Positions 39,560 through 49,459 are shown, counted from the first letter of the stretch. The stretch: DNA of 64,000 bases from Pedobacter sp. FW305-3-2-15-E-R2A2 (GCF_038446955.1 NZ_CP151803.1:6324001-6388000), one strand, 5' to 3'. Numbers and translations: made by a program. The notes: generated from the sequence alone by a model not told the origin.

Positions 39560-42466
39560 ATGAGAAAAAAGTTTACTCTTTTCATCTTCTGTCTGTTCTG
39601 TGGGATCTCCATCAGTATGGCACAGGAGCTCAACATCAAAGGAGCGGTAAAGGACCATCAGGGTTTGCCACTTCCGGGGGTTTCTGTTAAAGTAAAGGGA
39701 ACCAGTAAAGGAGCGATGACCAACGCTGACGGAAGTTATTCCCTTAGTGCTCCTGCAAATGCAACCTTAACCTTTTCTTTCATCGGTTATAAAACGATCG
39801 AAGAGGTTATTGGCAACAGAACCCAGCTAAACATCAATCTCAGTGAAGACAACAACCAACTCAATGAAGTCATTGTAGTCGGCTATGGAACACAAACCAA
39901 GAAAGACCTGACTACGGCAGTCACCACCATTACTTCAAAAGACCTTAAAAACCAACCGATCACGAGCCCTTTACAGGCTGTTCAAGGTAAAGCGGCGGGT
40001 GTACAGGTCAGCTCACAGTCTGGTAAACCAGGTTCAGATATTACCATTAGTATTCGTGGAAACACCTCTATTACTGCATCTAACAGTCCTTTATACGTAA
40101 TTGACGGAATCACCTCCAGAACTGCTGGTTTCCTCAATCCCAATGACATTGAGTCTCTAACCATCTTAAAAGATGCTTCCGCAGCTGCCATTTATGGATC
40201 AAGCGGTGCGAATGGTGTGGTATTGATCACGACCAAGAAAGGGACTTCCGGAAAAGTGAAAGTAGACTTTAATGCTTTTACCGGATTTTCCAACTTCTGG
40301 CGCAAGCAAAAAGTATTGAACAATGAGCAATACATTACGCTGCAGAAAGAACTGGGTTATACCACGTTTGGTGGCGACAGCAATACCGACTGGCAAAAAG
40401 AAACCTTTGGTACGGGAACACAAAACCAGTATCAGGTGGCGATTTCCGGTGGCGGCAAGGGAGGTCAGTATTACCTGTCTTCGGGCTATCAGCAGGACAA
40501 AGGTGTGGTTGCTCCGGCTAAATTAGACCGGTATACCTTCAATTTCAACGGATCTCAAAAGGCGACCTCATGGCTGAAATTCACAGCAAATGCGGCATTG
40601 ACTTCCAGAAATTCGATTGATGTATCTGACAACAATGGCGTGGCCAATGGAGGTGTGATCTTATCCGCCCTGAATACGCCTTCCACCATAGGAATTTACA
40701 ATCCTGATGGCACCTATACTACACTGCCAAATGCAGGAGGATGGGACAATCCTATAGCCCTGGCCTTTGGTGCAAAAAACAAAACCCGCAATTTCAGGTT
40801 TATCGGTGCATTTAGCGGAGAGCTGAACTTTACAAAAGACCTCTCTTTTAAATCTACCATCAGTACCAATTTAAACAAGAATTTCTATGATTATTCCCTG
40901 GACGCCTTCAAGACTACTTATGGACGTCAGGAACGCGGAATATACAGAAACAACCATACCCGTGATCATGTCTGGCTAAATGAGAATATCCTGAACTATA
41001 AAAAAGATTTCGGAAAAAATGCTTTCGGCGCAACCGCAGGTTACACCATTCAGGAATCCGATTATAAATACCGTGATTACCAGGAGACGAGATTCTTTGA
41101 CCTGACCGGCACCATTCCACAAAAACCTTCGGTATCGCCAACGATTCCAAAGAGAGCACAGTGGGCCAAACAATCTTATCTGGCGAGAGTTACTTATGCT
41201 TACGACAGCAAATATTTATTCAGCACCAATTTCAGAGCGGATGGTTCCTCACGCTTTAGCAAAAACAATCAGTTTGGGTACTTCCCCTCAGCTTCTGCAG
41301 GCTGGAGAATTTCCGGAGAGAATTTCCTGAAAGACAGCAAAACCATTAACGATTTAAAAATCAGAGGAAGCTGGGGTAAAGTGGGTAATGACGAAGGAAT
41401 CGGCGATTATTCTTATATGAAATTGTATGAGATCAATGCCCAAAACACCTATACATTGAAAAATCCGGAGAACAAAGACCTTGCCTGGGAAACGACGACT
41501 CAGACAAATATTGGTTTGGATTTAACGATGTTTAACAATAGGGTGACCTTTACCGCAGATGCTTATTTAAAGAAAACGGACGACTTGTTGATTAATGTAC
41601 AACTTCCACTTTCTTCAGGCTTCGTAGAACAGGCATTTAACATCGGCTCTATGGAAAACAAGGGATTGGAGTTTAGCTTATCCACCAAAAACTTCGACCG
41701 CAAGAAATTTACCTGGTCAACAGATTTGAACATTTCATTCAATAAAAATAAGGTAACGAGCCTTGGAGAAACGACAGCTTCACTCGATTTCGCACCAATT
41801 GCCAGACGGACCTCTGCCGTACGCGTGGTAGAAGGAATGCCATTGGGAAGCTTTTATGGTTACAAATTTACCGGAGTTAATCCTGAAACCGGAATGGCCA
41901 CTTACGAGGACCTAAACGACGATAAAAAAATTGATGCGAACGACAGAACCTTTATTGGTTCCGCACAACCGGATTTCACTTATGGTATCACCAACAACCT
42001 GACTTATGGAAATTTTGGATTAAATATTTTCTTCCAGGGAGTACAAGGCAATCAGTTGTTCAATGCTTCAGGAATTGACCTCGAGGGAATGATTGACGCT
42101 AAAAACCAATCTGACAGGGTATTAAACAGGTGGACGCCTTCCAATACAAATACCAATATCCCTAAAGCAGTAAAAGATGATGTCAACAATTCATTAACCT
42201 CCAGCAGATTTGTAGAAAATGCTTCTTATCTCCGTCTGAAAACAGCCACACTTTCTTACAATTTTGGGGCAACAGCACTAGGCAGGTTGAAAATGAGTAA
42301 ACTCACCTTGTTTGCTACAGGATACAATATCCTCACCTTCACCAAATACAAGGGACTGGATCCTGAAGTGAACCAGTACAGTTCAAATGGTCCTCAGATG
42401 GGCGTCGATTATGGAACCTATCCGCAAAGCAGAAGCTTTCTGTTTGGTGTAAACGTTGGATTTTAA
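39560..42466 (+). CDS. SusC/RagA-family TonB-dependent transporter (glucan locus)
   Basis: The 968-residue protein has a signal peptide (about 1-21), a CarboxypepD_reg-like domain (LNIKGAVKDHQGLPLPGVSV), the linker VIVVGYGTQTKKDLTTAV, a plug (AVQGKAAGVQVSSQSGKPG, then SLTILKDASAAAIYGSSGANG) and a barrel ending SFLFGVNVGF. It lacks the STN domain, so control by a FecR anti-sigma factor is not expected. With SusD it should import oligosaccharides across the outer membrane. The downstream GH3 and GH30 genes point to beta-glucan fragments. Confidence 0.95.
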   Translation: MRKKFTLFIFCLFCGISISMAQELNIKGAVKDHQGLPLPGVSVKVKGTSKGAMTNADGSYSLSAPANATLTFSFIGYKTIEEVIGNRTQLNINLSEDNNQLNEVIVVGYGTQTKKDLTTAVTTITSKDLKNQPITSPLQAVQGKAAGVQVSSQSGKPGSDITISIRGNTSITASNSPLYVIDGITSRTAGFLNPNDIESLTILKDASAAAIYGSSGANGVVLITTKKGTSGKVKVDFNAFTGFSNFWRKQKVLNNEQYITLQKELGYTTFGGDSNTDWQKETFGTGTQNQYQVAISGGGKGGQYYLSSGYQQDKGVVAPAKLDRYTFNFNGSQKATSWLKFTANAALTSRNSIDVSDNNGVANGGVILSALNTPSTIGIYNPDGTYTTLPNAGGWDNPIALAFGAKNKTRNFRFIGAFSGELNFTKDLSFKSTISTNLNKNFYDYSLDAFKTTYGRQERGIYRNNHTRDHVWLNENILNYKKDFGKNAFGATAGYTIQESDYKYRDYQETRFFDLTGTIPQKPSVSPTIPKRAQWAKQSYLARVTYAYDSKYLFSTNFRADGSSRFSKNNQFGYFPSASAGWRISGENFLKDSKTINDLKIRGSWGKVGNDEGIGDYSYMKLYEINAQNTYTLKNPENKDLAWETTTQTNIGLDLTMFNNRVTFTADAYLKKTDDLLINVQLPLSSGFVEQAFNIGSMENKGLEFSLSTKNFDRKKFTWSTDLNISFNKNKVTSLGETTASLDFAPIARRTSAVRVVEGMPLGSFYGYKFTGVNPETGMATYEDLNDDKKIDANDRTFIGSAQPDFTYGITNNLTYGNFGLNIFFQGVQGNQLFNASGIDLEGMIDAKNQSDRVLNRWTPSNTNTNIPKAVKDDVNNSLTSSRFVENASYLRLKTATLSYNFGATALGRLKMSKLTLFATGYNILTFTKYKGLDPEVNQYSSNGPQMGVDYGTYPQSRSFLFGVNVGF

Positions 42467-42479
42467 ATATTAGAACATC

Positions 42480-43907
42480 ATGAAACTTAAATTATATTCA
42501 ATCATCACGGCAGCAGCGATTACCATTAGTCTGCAGACTGCCTGTAAAAAAGATTTCCTCGATAAAAAACCTTTCAATCAGGTTACCGGAGATGTGGCCT
42601 TTGTGGATCTGGCCGGAGCAGAAAAATTACTTGCCGGTGCTTACGGAAGCATGTACAACGATGCCAATATCTGGGATTTTATGATCAACGGAGACGTGAG
42701 TGCAGACAATGCTTACTCAGGAGGAGACAATGCCAACATCAATGACCTGGATCTTTTCAAAAGCATTTCTACCAATGAAATTGTAGAAAGAGACTGGAGG
42801 GGCTTTTATAGCAATATTAAAGACGCGAATGAAGTGTTGGAAAATGTACCGAATATCAAAGATCCGGAGCTTGATAAGGGCGACAGACGCAATCAGATTC
42901 TTGGAGAGGCTTCCGGCCTGAGGGCTTACTATTACTTCCATCTTGTCCGCCTTTGGGGTCCGGTGCCATTGGTACTGAAATCGGCTACAAATCTGGCAGA
43001 GATGCAGGCTCCGAAATCAAGCGTAGATCAGGTATATGCGCAGATCATTAAAGATCTTGAATTCGCCCTGGCCAATACCAGGACTACTGCCCCTCACAAA
43101 GGGATCATTACCAAGGGTGTTGCCAATGCTTTACTCGCTAAAGTATATGCGACGAAACCAAATCCCGACTGGAACAAAGTGAACCAATATGCCGATGCAA
43201 CCATTAACGGGGGTTATAGCCTGTTTGGTAGTTTTGACGGATTGTTCAGTGGTGCCAACAAAAACAATTCCGAAGCGATCTGGGAAATGCAGTACGATGG
43301 ATGGGGTGGTCCTCAGGGACGTGGAAACTGGATGCCCGGCTTGCTGATTGGCTCAGGATGGAAAAGGTTCTGCACCCCAACAAATGACCTGGTAAAGGCA
43401 TTTGAAGACGAAGGTGATGTGGTTCGTAAAAATTCCAGTATTACCTTTAAAAATGTGGCAACGGAAGGCTGGGCAGATATTTACTGGTCAAAAAACAATT
43501 ACCCCTTTATTAACAAATATAGGCTGGACGATAAAACAAACACTTATATCCTTCGTTTGGCAGATATTATCCTCCTCAAAGCTGAAGCACTAAACGAGAT
43601 CAGTGCCGGAGGATGGGCGCAATCCAAAGTACTGGTAGATCAGATCAGAGGCCGCGTTAACCTTTTGGGAACTCCTGCTGCAAATCAGGCTGACATGCGT
43701 TTGGCTATTGAAAAAGAACGTCGCCTGGAGCTGGCATTTGAAGGTCACAGGTGGTTCGACCTCATCCGTACCAACAGAGCTGTAGCGGTGATGAACGCAC
43801 AAAAAGATGGTACAGGGGCATCACTCAACTATAACATTACGAATGCAAATCTTCAACTGCCGATTCCTCAGAAAGAAATCGACAGAAATCCGAATATCAA
43901 TAAATAA
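42480..43907 (+). CDS. SusD/RagB-family glycan-binding lipoprotein (glucan locus)
   Basis: The 475-residue protein has a lipoprotein signal ending SLQTAC (cysteine near residue 22), then KKDFLDKKPFNQVTGDVAF. The TPR-like scaffold includes ASGLRAYYYFHLVRLWGPVPLV, and the conserved C-terminal segment is RLELAFEGHRWFDLIRTNRA, ending LPIPQKEIDRNPNI. It starts 13 bp after susC and should form the substrate lid of that transporter. Confidence 0.95.
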   Translation: MKLKLYSIITAAAITISLQTACKKDFLDKKPFNQVTGDVAFVDLAGAEKLLAGAYGSMYNDANIWDFMINGDVSADNAYSGGDNANINDLDLFKSISTNEIVERDWRGFYSNIKDANEVLENVPNIKDPELDKGDRRNQILGEASGLRAYYYFHLVRLWGPVPLVLKSATNLAEMQAPKSSVDQVYAQIIKDLEFALANTRTTAPHKGIITKGVANALLAKVYATKPNPDWNKVNQYADATINGGYSLFGSFDGLFSGANKNNSEAIWEMQYDGWGGPQGRGNWMPGLLIGSGWKRFCTPTNDLVKAFEDEGDVVRKNSSITFKNVATEGWADIYWSKNNYPFINKYRLDDKTNTYILRLADIILLKAEALNEISAGGWAQSKVLVDQIRGRVNLLGTPAANQADMRLAIEKERRLELAFEGHRWFDLIRTNRAVAVMNAQKDGTGASLNYNITNANLQLPIPQKEIDRNPNINK

Positions 43908-43917
43908 AATTCCGGGG

Positions 43918-43949
43918 GGAGCGCTTCAATTCCGGCGCTCCTCTTTTTT
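43918..43949 (+). terminator. Terminator or attenuator between susD and GH3
   Basis: GGAGCGC, ten bases and GCGCTCC form a 7-bp GC-rich stem followed by TCTTTTTT. It lies 11 bp after susD and 12 bp before the GH3 gene, so partial read-through would set lower expression of the enzymes than of the transporter. Confidence 0.7.
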
Positions 43950-43960
43950 AAGCACACAAC

Positions 43961-46261
43961 ATGAAATTAAAAAGAACCCTTTCTTTATTGCTCCTATCCG
44001 GCTGCTTAGGTACAGCCAATGCCCAAACCAATAACCAGGCAAAAGTGGAAAGCCTGCTGAAAAAGATGAGTCTCGAAGAGAAAGTCGGACAAATGGCTCA
44101 AATTACCCTGGATGTAATTGGCAAAGGAAAAGGACGTTTTGAAAGCGACGAGCCCTTTGGTTTAGACGAAAAAGAATTGCAAAGAGTCCTGGTAAAATAC
44201 CATGTAGGCTCGGTCCTGAATACGTCGAATAACAGGGCAAGAACACCGCAGGTCTGGTATAACATCATCAGCAAGATCCAGCATGTGGCGATGAAACAAA
44301 CACCCAATAAGATTCCTGTAATCTATGGCGTGGATGAAATCCATGGTGCCACCTATACCGTTGGTGCCACCATGTTCCCGCAGCAAATCGGACAGGCAGC
44401 TACCTTTAACCGTTCATTGGTTAAAAATGGCGCTTCGATTACGGCTTATGAAACCCGTGCAAGTTCTATTCCATGGAACTTTGCTCCTTTGCTTGATCTT
44501 GGTGCAGACCCACGCTTCCCACGTCAATGGGAAAGCTTTGGTGAAGACCCTTATCTGATCAAAGAACTGGGCGTTGCGGCAGTGAAAGGTTATGAAGGAG
44601 AAGACGGAAGCGTTGCACATCCGGAAAAAGTAGCTTCTTCGATCAAACACTTCCTGGGTTATCAGGTTTCCGTTTCAGGGAAAGACAGAACTCCGGCATT
44701 TATCTCAGACCAGGCTTTAAGAGAATATCACCTGCCTCCTTTTAAAGCGGCAATTGACGCTGGTGCAAAAACCATTATGATCAATTCAGGAATCATCAAC
44801 GGTGTTCCTGTTCATGCAAACTATCATATCCTTACAGAACTGTTGAAAGAAGAACTGAACTTCAAAGGTCTGGTAGTAACGGATTGGGGAGATATCGAAA
44901 ATCTTTACAAAAGAGACCGCATTGCCAAAGACGATAAAGAAGCGATCATGATTGCCATCAATGCCGGAATCGACATGTCTATGATTGCTTACAATTACGA
45001 GACCTTCTGCGATAACCTGATTGCATTGGTGAAAGAAGGAAAAGTAAAAGAATCACGTATTGATGATGCGGTGAGAAGAATCCTATGGGTAAAATATGAA
45101 TTGAATCTTTTTGAAAAACCAACCACCAATCCTAAAGATTATCCAAAATTCGGAAGTAAAGAATTTGAGCAGGCTGCTTATCAAACTGCAGCAGAATCAA
45201 TCACTTTGTTGAAAAACACAGATCAGATCCTTCCATTGGCCAAAGGAACAAAAATCCTCGTAACCGGCCCCAATGCCAATTCCATGAGAACCCTGAACGG
45301 GGCATGGACCTATTCATGGCAGGGAGAAAAAGTAGAAGAATTTGCAGCGAAGTACAACACCATTCTGGAAGCATTGCAACATAAAGCAGGAAAAGAAAAT
45401 GTAAGCTACCTGCCTGGCGTAAGCTATAAGATGGATGGCAAATATTACGACGAATATGCAGATCAAATGGAAGAAACCATCGCCGCAGCAAAAAATGCAG
45501 ATGTGATTGTTTTGTGTCTTGGAGAAAACTCGTATACAGAATCACCGGGAAACATGAACGATTTATACCTGTCGGACCTGCAAACAGAGCTGGCTCAGAA
45601 ACTGGCTGCTACGGGTAAAAAAGTGATCCTGGTGTTGAATGAAGGAAGACCCCGTGTGATCAGCAAATTTGAGAAGAAAATGAATGCGATTGTGCAGACC
45701 TACCTTCCGGGTAACTTTGGTGGTGATGCCCTTGCGGATGTTTTATATGGTGAGGTTAACCCTTCCGGAAAACTTCCTTACACCTATCCACAGTTTCCTA
45801 ACGCCTTGTTTACTTATTACCATAAACCTTCAGAATCTAAAGGAACTACAGAAGGTGTTTACAACTATGATTCGGATTATAACCCTCAATATGTTTTCGG
45901 TCATGGCTTAAGTTATACGACGTTTAAATACGACCAGCTGAAATTGAGCAGCAATACCCTTAAAAAAGGAGAAAACCTGAACATCACGGTCAATGTGAGC
46001 AATACCGGTAAAGTGGATGGAAAAGAGACGGTCCTGTTATTTACGTCTGATTTAGTGGCTACTTTGATTACTCCTGATGTGAAACGTCTGAGAGGATTTG
46101 AAAAGATCGAATTGAAAGCAGGTGAGACAAAAACAGTAACTTTTAAAATCGATGCATCAGATATTGGTTTCATCAATACCGAGAATAAGCTGGTTACCGA
46201 AGCAGGAGAATTTAGCCTACAGATCGGAGACCAGAAAGTAACCTTTAATTATATCCCTTAA
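43961..46261 (+). CDS. Glycoside hydrolase family 3, beta-glucosidase-like
   Basis: The 766-residue protein has an N-terminal export signal; LLLLSGC could be a lipobox and LGTANAQ a signal-peptidase I site. The GH3 N-terminal barrel (about 30-370) carries the nucleophile D308 in GLVVTDWGDI, with VIYGVDEIHGATYTVGATMFPQ and SIKHFLGYQ as family marks. The alpha/beta C-terminal domain follows (ILVTGPNANSMRTLNGAWT), then a fibronectin-III-like domain (about 680-766). It should release glucose from beta-linked gluco-oligosaccharides in the periplasm. It follows susD and precedes GH30 by 19 bp, which fits beta-1,6-glucan use. Confidence 0.93.
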   Translation: MKLKRTLSLLLLSGCLGTANAQTNNQAKVESLLKKMSLEEKVGQMAQITLDVIGKGKGRFESDEPFGLDEKELQRVLVKYHVGSVLNTSNNRARTPQVWYNIISKIQHVAMKQTPNKIPVIYGVDEIHGATYTVGATMFPQQIGQAATFNRSLVKNGASITAYETRASSIPWNFAPLLDLGADPRFPRQWESFGEDPYLIKELGVAAVKGYEGEDGSVAHPEKVASSIKHFLGYQVSVSGKDRTPAFISDQALREYHLPPFKAAIDAGAKTIMINSGIINGVPVHANYHILTELLKEELNFKGLVVTDWGDIENLYKRDRIAKDDKEAIMIAINAGIDMSMIAYNYETFCDNLIALVKEGKVKESRIDDAVRRILWVKYELNLFEKPTTNPKDYPKFGSKEFEQAAYQTAAESITLLKNTDQILPLAKGTKILVTGPNANSMRTLNGAWTYSWQGEKVEEFAAKYNTILEALQHKAGKENVSYLPGVSYKMDGKYYDEYADQMEETIAAAKNADVIVLCLGENSYTESPGNMNDLYLSDLQTELAQKLAATGKKVILVLNEGRPRVISKFEKKMNAIVQTYLPGNFGGDALADVLYGEVNPSGKLPYTYPQFPNALFTYYHKPSESKGTTEGVYNYDSDYNPQYVFGHGLSYTTFKYDQLKLSSNTLKKGENLNITVNVSNTGKVDGKETVLLFTSDLVATLITPDVKRLRGFEKIELKAGETKTVTFKIDASDIGFINTENKLVTEAGEFSLQIGDQKVTFNYIP

Positions 46262-46280
46262 TTCAGCAGCATAAAACCTT

Positions 46281-47738
46281 ATGAAATTACTTAATATAAG
46301 CGTACTGATTGCCCTTGCCCTAAGTTCATGTGCCACAAAAAAAGGTGCTGAAAATGGCGGCGACAACAGTAAATCCGAAAAACCAGTAAACACACAAGTG
46401 GAATTCTGGCTAACGAACGGTGATAAATCAGCCTTGCTACAGCGACAAAATGTGCCGATGTTCTTTAATACCGCCATGAAAACCGGAACGACAGTCGTGG
46501 TGGATGATACCAAAACTTTTCAAACGATTGATGGCTTTGGCTATACCTTAACAGGTGGCAGCGCCAGCCTGATCAACGGGCTTCCCAAAGCTGAAAAGGC
46601 GGCTTTACTAAAAGAGCTCTTCTCTACCACAGGCAATGGAATTGGCATCAGTTACCTCAGGTTAAGTATTGGTGCTTCCGATCTCAGTGCGGAGACCTTC
46701 ACTTATGATGAAATGCCGGCAGGGCAGACTGATCCTGAATTGAAACAGTTTTCTATCGCAAAGGAAATGACAGACCTTGTTCCTGTTTTGAAACAGATCA
46801 TCGCCATCAATCCAAAAATTAAGATCATGGGTTCTCCATGGACGGCGCCGACCTGGATGAAAGACAATCAAGGGTATCGTGGCGGAAGTTTAAAGCCGGA
46901 ATATTATCAGGCCTATGCCAGATACTTCGTCAAGTATATTGAGGCAATGAAGGCACAAGGGATCGTCATAGACGCCATAACTATTCAAAATGAGCCCTTG
47001 CATCCGGGAAACAATCCGAGCATGTATATGACCGCCGGAGATCAAACCAATTTCATCAAAAATGCCTTGGGTCCGGTATTTGAATCCGCAGGCATCAAAA
47101 CGAAAATCATTATTTATGACCACAATGCCGACCGTCCTGATTATCCGATTACGGTGCTGAACGATCCGGCAGCAAATAAATATATTGACGGTTCTGCTTT
47201 TCACCTTTATGGAGGAAACATCTCTGCATTGTCAAAAGTACAGGAAGCACACCCTGACAAAAACCTGTACTTCACCGAACAATGGGTAGGTGGTCCCGGA
47301 AATTTCGCTGAAGACTTAAAATGGCATGTTTCGACTTTAGTTGTTGGGGCAACCCGCAACTGGAGTAAAACTGTACTGGAATGGAATTTAGCCGCAGATC
47401 CGCAGTATCGTCCATTTACTCCGGATGGCGGATGTACCAGCTGCCTGGGCGCCATTACGATCGGTAAAGAGGTCAGCAGAAATGTGGCCTATTATGTGAT
47501 CGGTCATGCTTCAAAATTTGTGGGCGCAGGTTCCCTCCGCGTTTCTTCTAACCAGCAGGACAACATTCAGAATGTGGCTTTTAAGACTCCTGAAGGAAAG
47601 ATTGTCCTGATTGCAATGAACACGAGCGGAAGTCCTCAGACTTTCCATATCAAATACAATGGAATGCTGGTTAGCACTACCCTTCCTGCAGGTTCCGCCG
47701 GAACCTATACCTGGAAAAGTAACACACGATCCAACTAA
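46281..47738 (+). CDS. Glycoside hydrolase family 30, endo-beta-1,6-glucanase or glucosylceramidase-like
   Basis: The 485-residue lipoprotein (signal ending ALSSC) has a (beta/alpha)8 barrel with FQTIDGFGYTLTGGSASL at the start. The acid/base is E238 in ITIQNEPLHPGN and the nucleophile is E333 in LYFTEQWVGGPG. KIMGSPWTAPTWMKDN and the C-terminal beta-domain (VAFKTPEGKIVLIAMNTSG) complete family GH30. GH30 includes glucocerebrosidases and endo-beta-1,6-glucanases. Next to SusC/SusD and GH3, the glucanase role is most likely, with the lipid anchor placing it on the cell surface. A strong terminator follows. Confidence 0.93.
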   Translation: MKLLNISVLIALALSSCATKKGAENGGDNSKSEKPVNTQVEFWLTNGDKSALLQRQNVPMFFNTAMKTGTTVVVDDTKTFQTIDGFGYTLTGGSASLINGLPKAEKAALLKELFSTTGNGIGISYLRLSIGASDLSAETFTYDEMPAGQTDPELKQFSIAKEMTDLVPVLKQIIAINPKIKIMGSPWTAPTWMKDNQGYRGGSLKPEYYQAYARYFVKYIEAMKAQGIVIDAITIQNEPLHPGNNPSMYMTAGDQTNFIKNALGPVFESAGIKTKIIIYDHNADRPDYPITVLNDPAANKYIDGSAFHLYGGNISALSKVQEAHPDKNLYFTEQWVGGPGNFAEDLKWHVSTLVVGATRNWSKTVLEWNLAADPQYRPFTPDGGCTSCLGAITIGKEVSRNVAYYVIGHASKFVGAGSLRVSSNQQDNIQNVAFKTPEGKIVLIAMNTSGSPQTFHIKYNGMLVSTTLPAGSAGTYTWKSNTRSN

Positions 47739-47744
47739 TACCAG

Positions 47745-47771
47745 AGCCCTGCACAGCGCAGGGCTTTTTTT
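47745..47771 (+). terminator. Intrinsic terminator after GH30
   Basis: AGCCCTGC, five bases and GCAGGGCT form an 8-bp stem followed by seven T, six bases after the GH30 stop codon. It marks the end of the main glucan operon. Confidence 0.92.
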
Positions 47772-47825
47772 ATTTCTGCTTTTTGGCAAGGCTATTGCAG
47801 CATTTTCAGAAATAAAACTTTAGTA

Positions 47826-48320
47826 ATGATGAAAAAAGCTTTTTTCTTAGTTGCAGGACTGACTGCAATGTTGGCCTCCTGTACCAGTAACAATGCAGAA
47901 AAGAAGGCAAAAGATACCACCGGAATGATTGCACTGGATACGACTTTCAGCCCAACCAATCCGGCTCCTGAAAACAGCAGCAGTTGCTATTTATACGTTA
48001 ACAAAAAGGACACTGCTTCCATAAAGCTCCAGCTCAAAGGAGAAGAACTGACCGGAACGCTTCATTATAACATCTTCCAAAAGGATCAGAACCATGGAAC
48101 AATTGCAGGAGAAATGAAGGGAGATACCATCATTGCAGATTACACTTTCGATTCGGAAGGATTGAGGTCAGTAAGACAGGTGGTCTTCCTGAAAAAAGAA
48201 GGAAAACTCTATGAGGGATATGGGGAGATGAAAGAGCAAAACGGCAAATTCACTTTTGTAAATCGTGCCCGCTTAAAGTTTGACGATCACTTTACTTTTA
48301 ATCCGGTAGACTGTAAATAA
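47826..48320 (+). CDS. Small lipoprotein of unknown function
   Basis: The 164-residue protein has a lipoprotein signal ending MLASC (cysteine near residue 19) and a mature part made of alternating strands: SCYLYVNKKDTASIKLQLKG, LTGTLHYNIFQKDQNHGTI and DTIIADYTFDSEG. This suggests a small beta-barrel or lipocalin-like fold. I recognise no family. It lies after the GH30 terminator and so is probably a separate transcription unit, sharing a bidirectional terminator with the convergent lyase-like gene. Confidence 0.7.
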   Translation: MMKKAFFLVAGLTAMLASCTSNNAEKKAKDTTGMIALDTTFSPTNPAPENSSSCYLYVNKKDTASIKLQLKGEELTGTLHYNIFQKDQNHGTIAGEMKGDTIIADYTFDSEGLRSVRQVVFLKKEGKLYEGYGEMKEQNGKFTFVNRARLKFDDHFTFNPVDCK

Positions 48321-48321
48321 A

Positions 48322-48364
48322 AAAGAAAGGGTTTCTCCGATAAGGGAGAACCCTTTCTTTTTTT
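48322..48364. terminator. Bidirectional intrinsic terminator
   Basis: AAAGAAAGGGTTTCTCC pairs with GGGAGAACCCTTTCTTT around a short loop, with A and T tracts on both sides. It separates the convergent genes at 47826 and 48363. Confidence 0.9.
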
Positions 48365-49082
48365 AAAGAACCCCGATCGGACCGTTCTTCCAGTATTTGA
48401 TGTTTTTCCAACGGGTTTCTGAACGGTTACCTTCAATGTTATAGGTACCACATTTGAAGTAATGGGTGGCCTGTCCACGGTCGTCAAAAGTGCCCACATG
48501 TGCATTATCCAAATACACATAGATTTTACCATTGTCGGCATCATGCTGTACATTTACATGGATCCATCTGCTGTACACATTGGTCATTAGTGTCTGACTG
48601 CCATAACGTTTCAAGGTGCCATTATTTGCAGAGAATACTTTCATCATAAAAGACGTGGCATTGGTAACTCCTCCAAAAACCTGCATGACATCTGTTCCTG
48701 TTGAACCGGGAACGATGTATACATCTCCTTCAAACTGGTGTTTCCCCAGGAGGTAGTCATTTTTCATCCTGAACTCAGACCTTGGTCCGGTATTGCTCGT
48801 TGGCGTATGCGGGCTGTCGTCAGGATAAATCCAGAACGTATGCTGTCCACCTGAATAGGTATAACGGTCGGACTGCGGCAGGTCGTGAGGGGTCTGGATA
48901 TTATAAGTATACGGTGTTAGCGTCCATCCGGTAGTCAGAGCACTAATTCCGACCTCCTGGCCAGACATCTGTGTCTTTGCAGCAATCTGCTCCTGCGGGA
49001 GTATCGGGTTTTCATTCTTTTTGCAGGACAATTGAAAAAAAGACAAGAGTACTGCTGCGCTGAATAATGGCATTAATTTCAT
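48363..49082 (-). CDS. Jelly-roll lipoprotein related to PL7/PL20 lyases and plant citrate-binding proteins
   Basis: The 239-residue lipoprotein (signal ending FFQLSC) has a concanavalin-like beta-jelly-roll pattern. GPRSEFRM resembles the RSELR motif of PL7-type lyases. GTDVMQVFGGVTNATSFMMKV, the strand WIHVNVQHDADNGKIYVYLD and YFKCGTYNIEGNRSETRWKNI are close in pattern to PL20 glucuronan lyases and to plant citrate-binding proteins. A catalytic QIH motif is replaced by QVF, so lyase activity is uncertain. It may bind or cut a uronic-acid polymer, and it is transcribed toward the glucan locus. Confidence 0.6.
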   Translation of the reverse strand: MKLMPLFSAAVLLSFFQLSCKKNENPILPQEQIAAKTQMSGQEVGISALTTGWTLTPYTYNIQTPHDLPQSDRYTYSGGQHTFWIYPDDSPHTPTSNTGPRSEFRMKNDYLLGKHQFEGDVYIVPGSTGTDVMQVFGGVTNATSFMMKVFSANNGTLKRYGSQTLMTNVYSRWIHVNVQHDADNGKIYVYLDNAHVGTFDDRGQATHYFKCGTYNIEGNRSETRWKNIKYWKNGPIGVL

Positions 49083-49459
49083 AATCGTTTAATAATTTGG
49101 TTTACAATAGGTTAATTAACTAAAATTAAACAATCACAAACGAGATTAATTCAGCCGTATACTCCTAATAATCAAGCAGATTGTCGAAATAAAAAATAAA
49201 AAAATTTCAAAGCAAAATACGTGTGTATTTCCTCCATCCTTACCTTTCCCGAGCATGCTTAAAATCTTAGTTTAAATGATGCTGTGCAAGAAAAAGGAAG
49301 AAAATTCACATTTCATACAGAGAAAAATTAGTCAACTTAGTGTAACATTAATATATATACTTTCAGTATTATTTAAAAAAACAGTCTATTAACAATATTT
49401 TTTATTGAAAAGATATTCTTATATTAGATTATTACGATCTAACTAACCTCATCCCTATT
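49083..49459. other. 377-bp AT-rich intergenic region, nothing recognised
   Basis: This gap lies between two divergently transcribed lipoprotein genes. It is strongly AT-rich, with no open frame of coding character, no convincing TAnnTTTG promoter and no clear hairpin or repeat. It presumably contains the two divergent promoters in a form I cannot identify. Confidence 0.6.

Noticed and set aside
45201..45545. 114-codon minus-strand open frame
   Set aside because: Shadow of the GH3 gene; low-complexity basic and aromatic composition typical of antisense frames.
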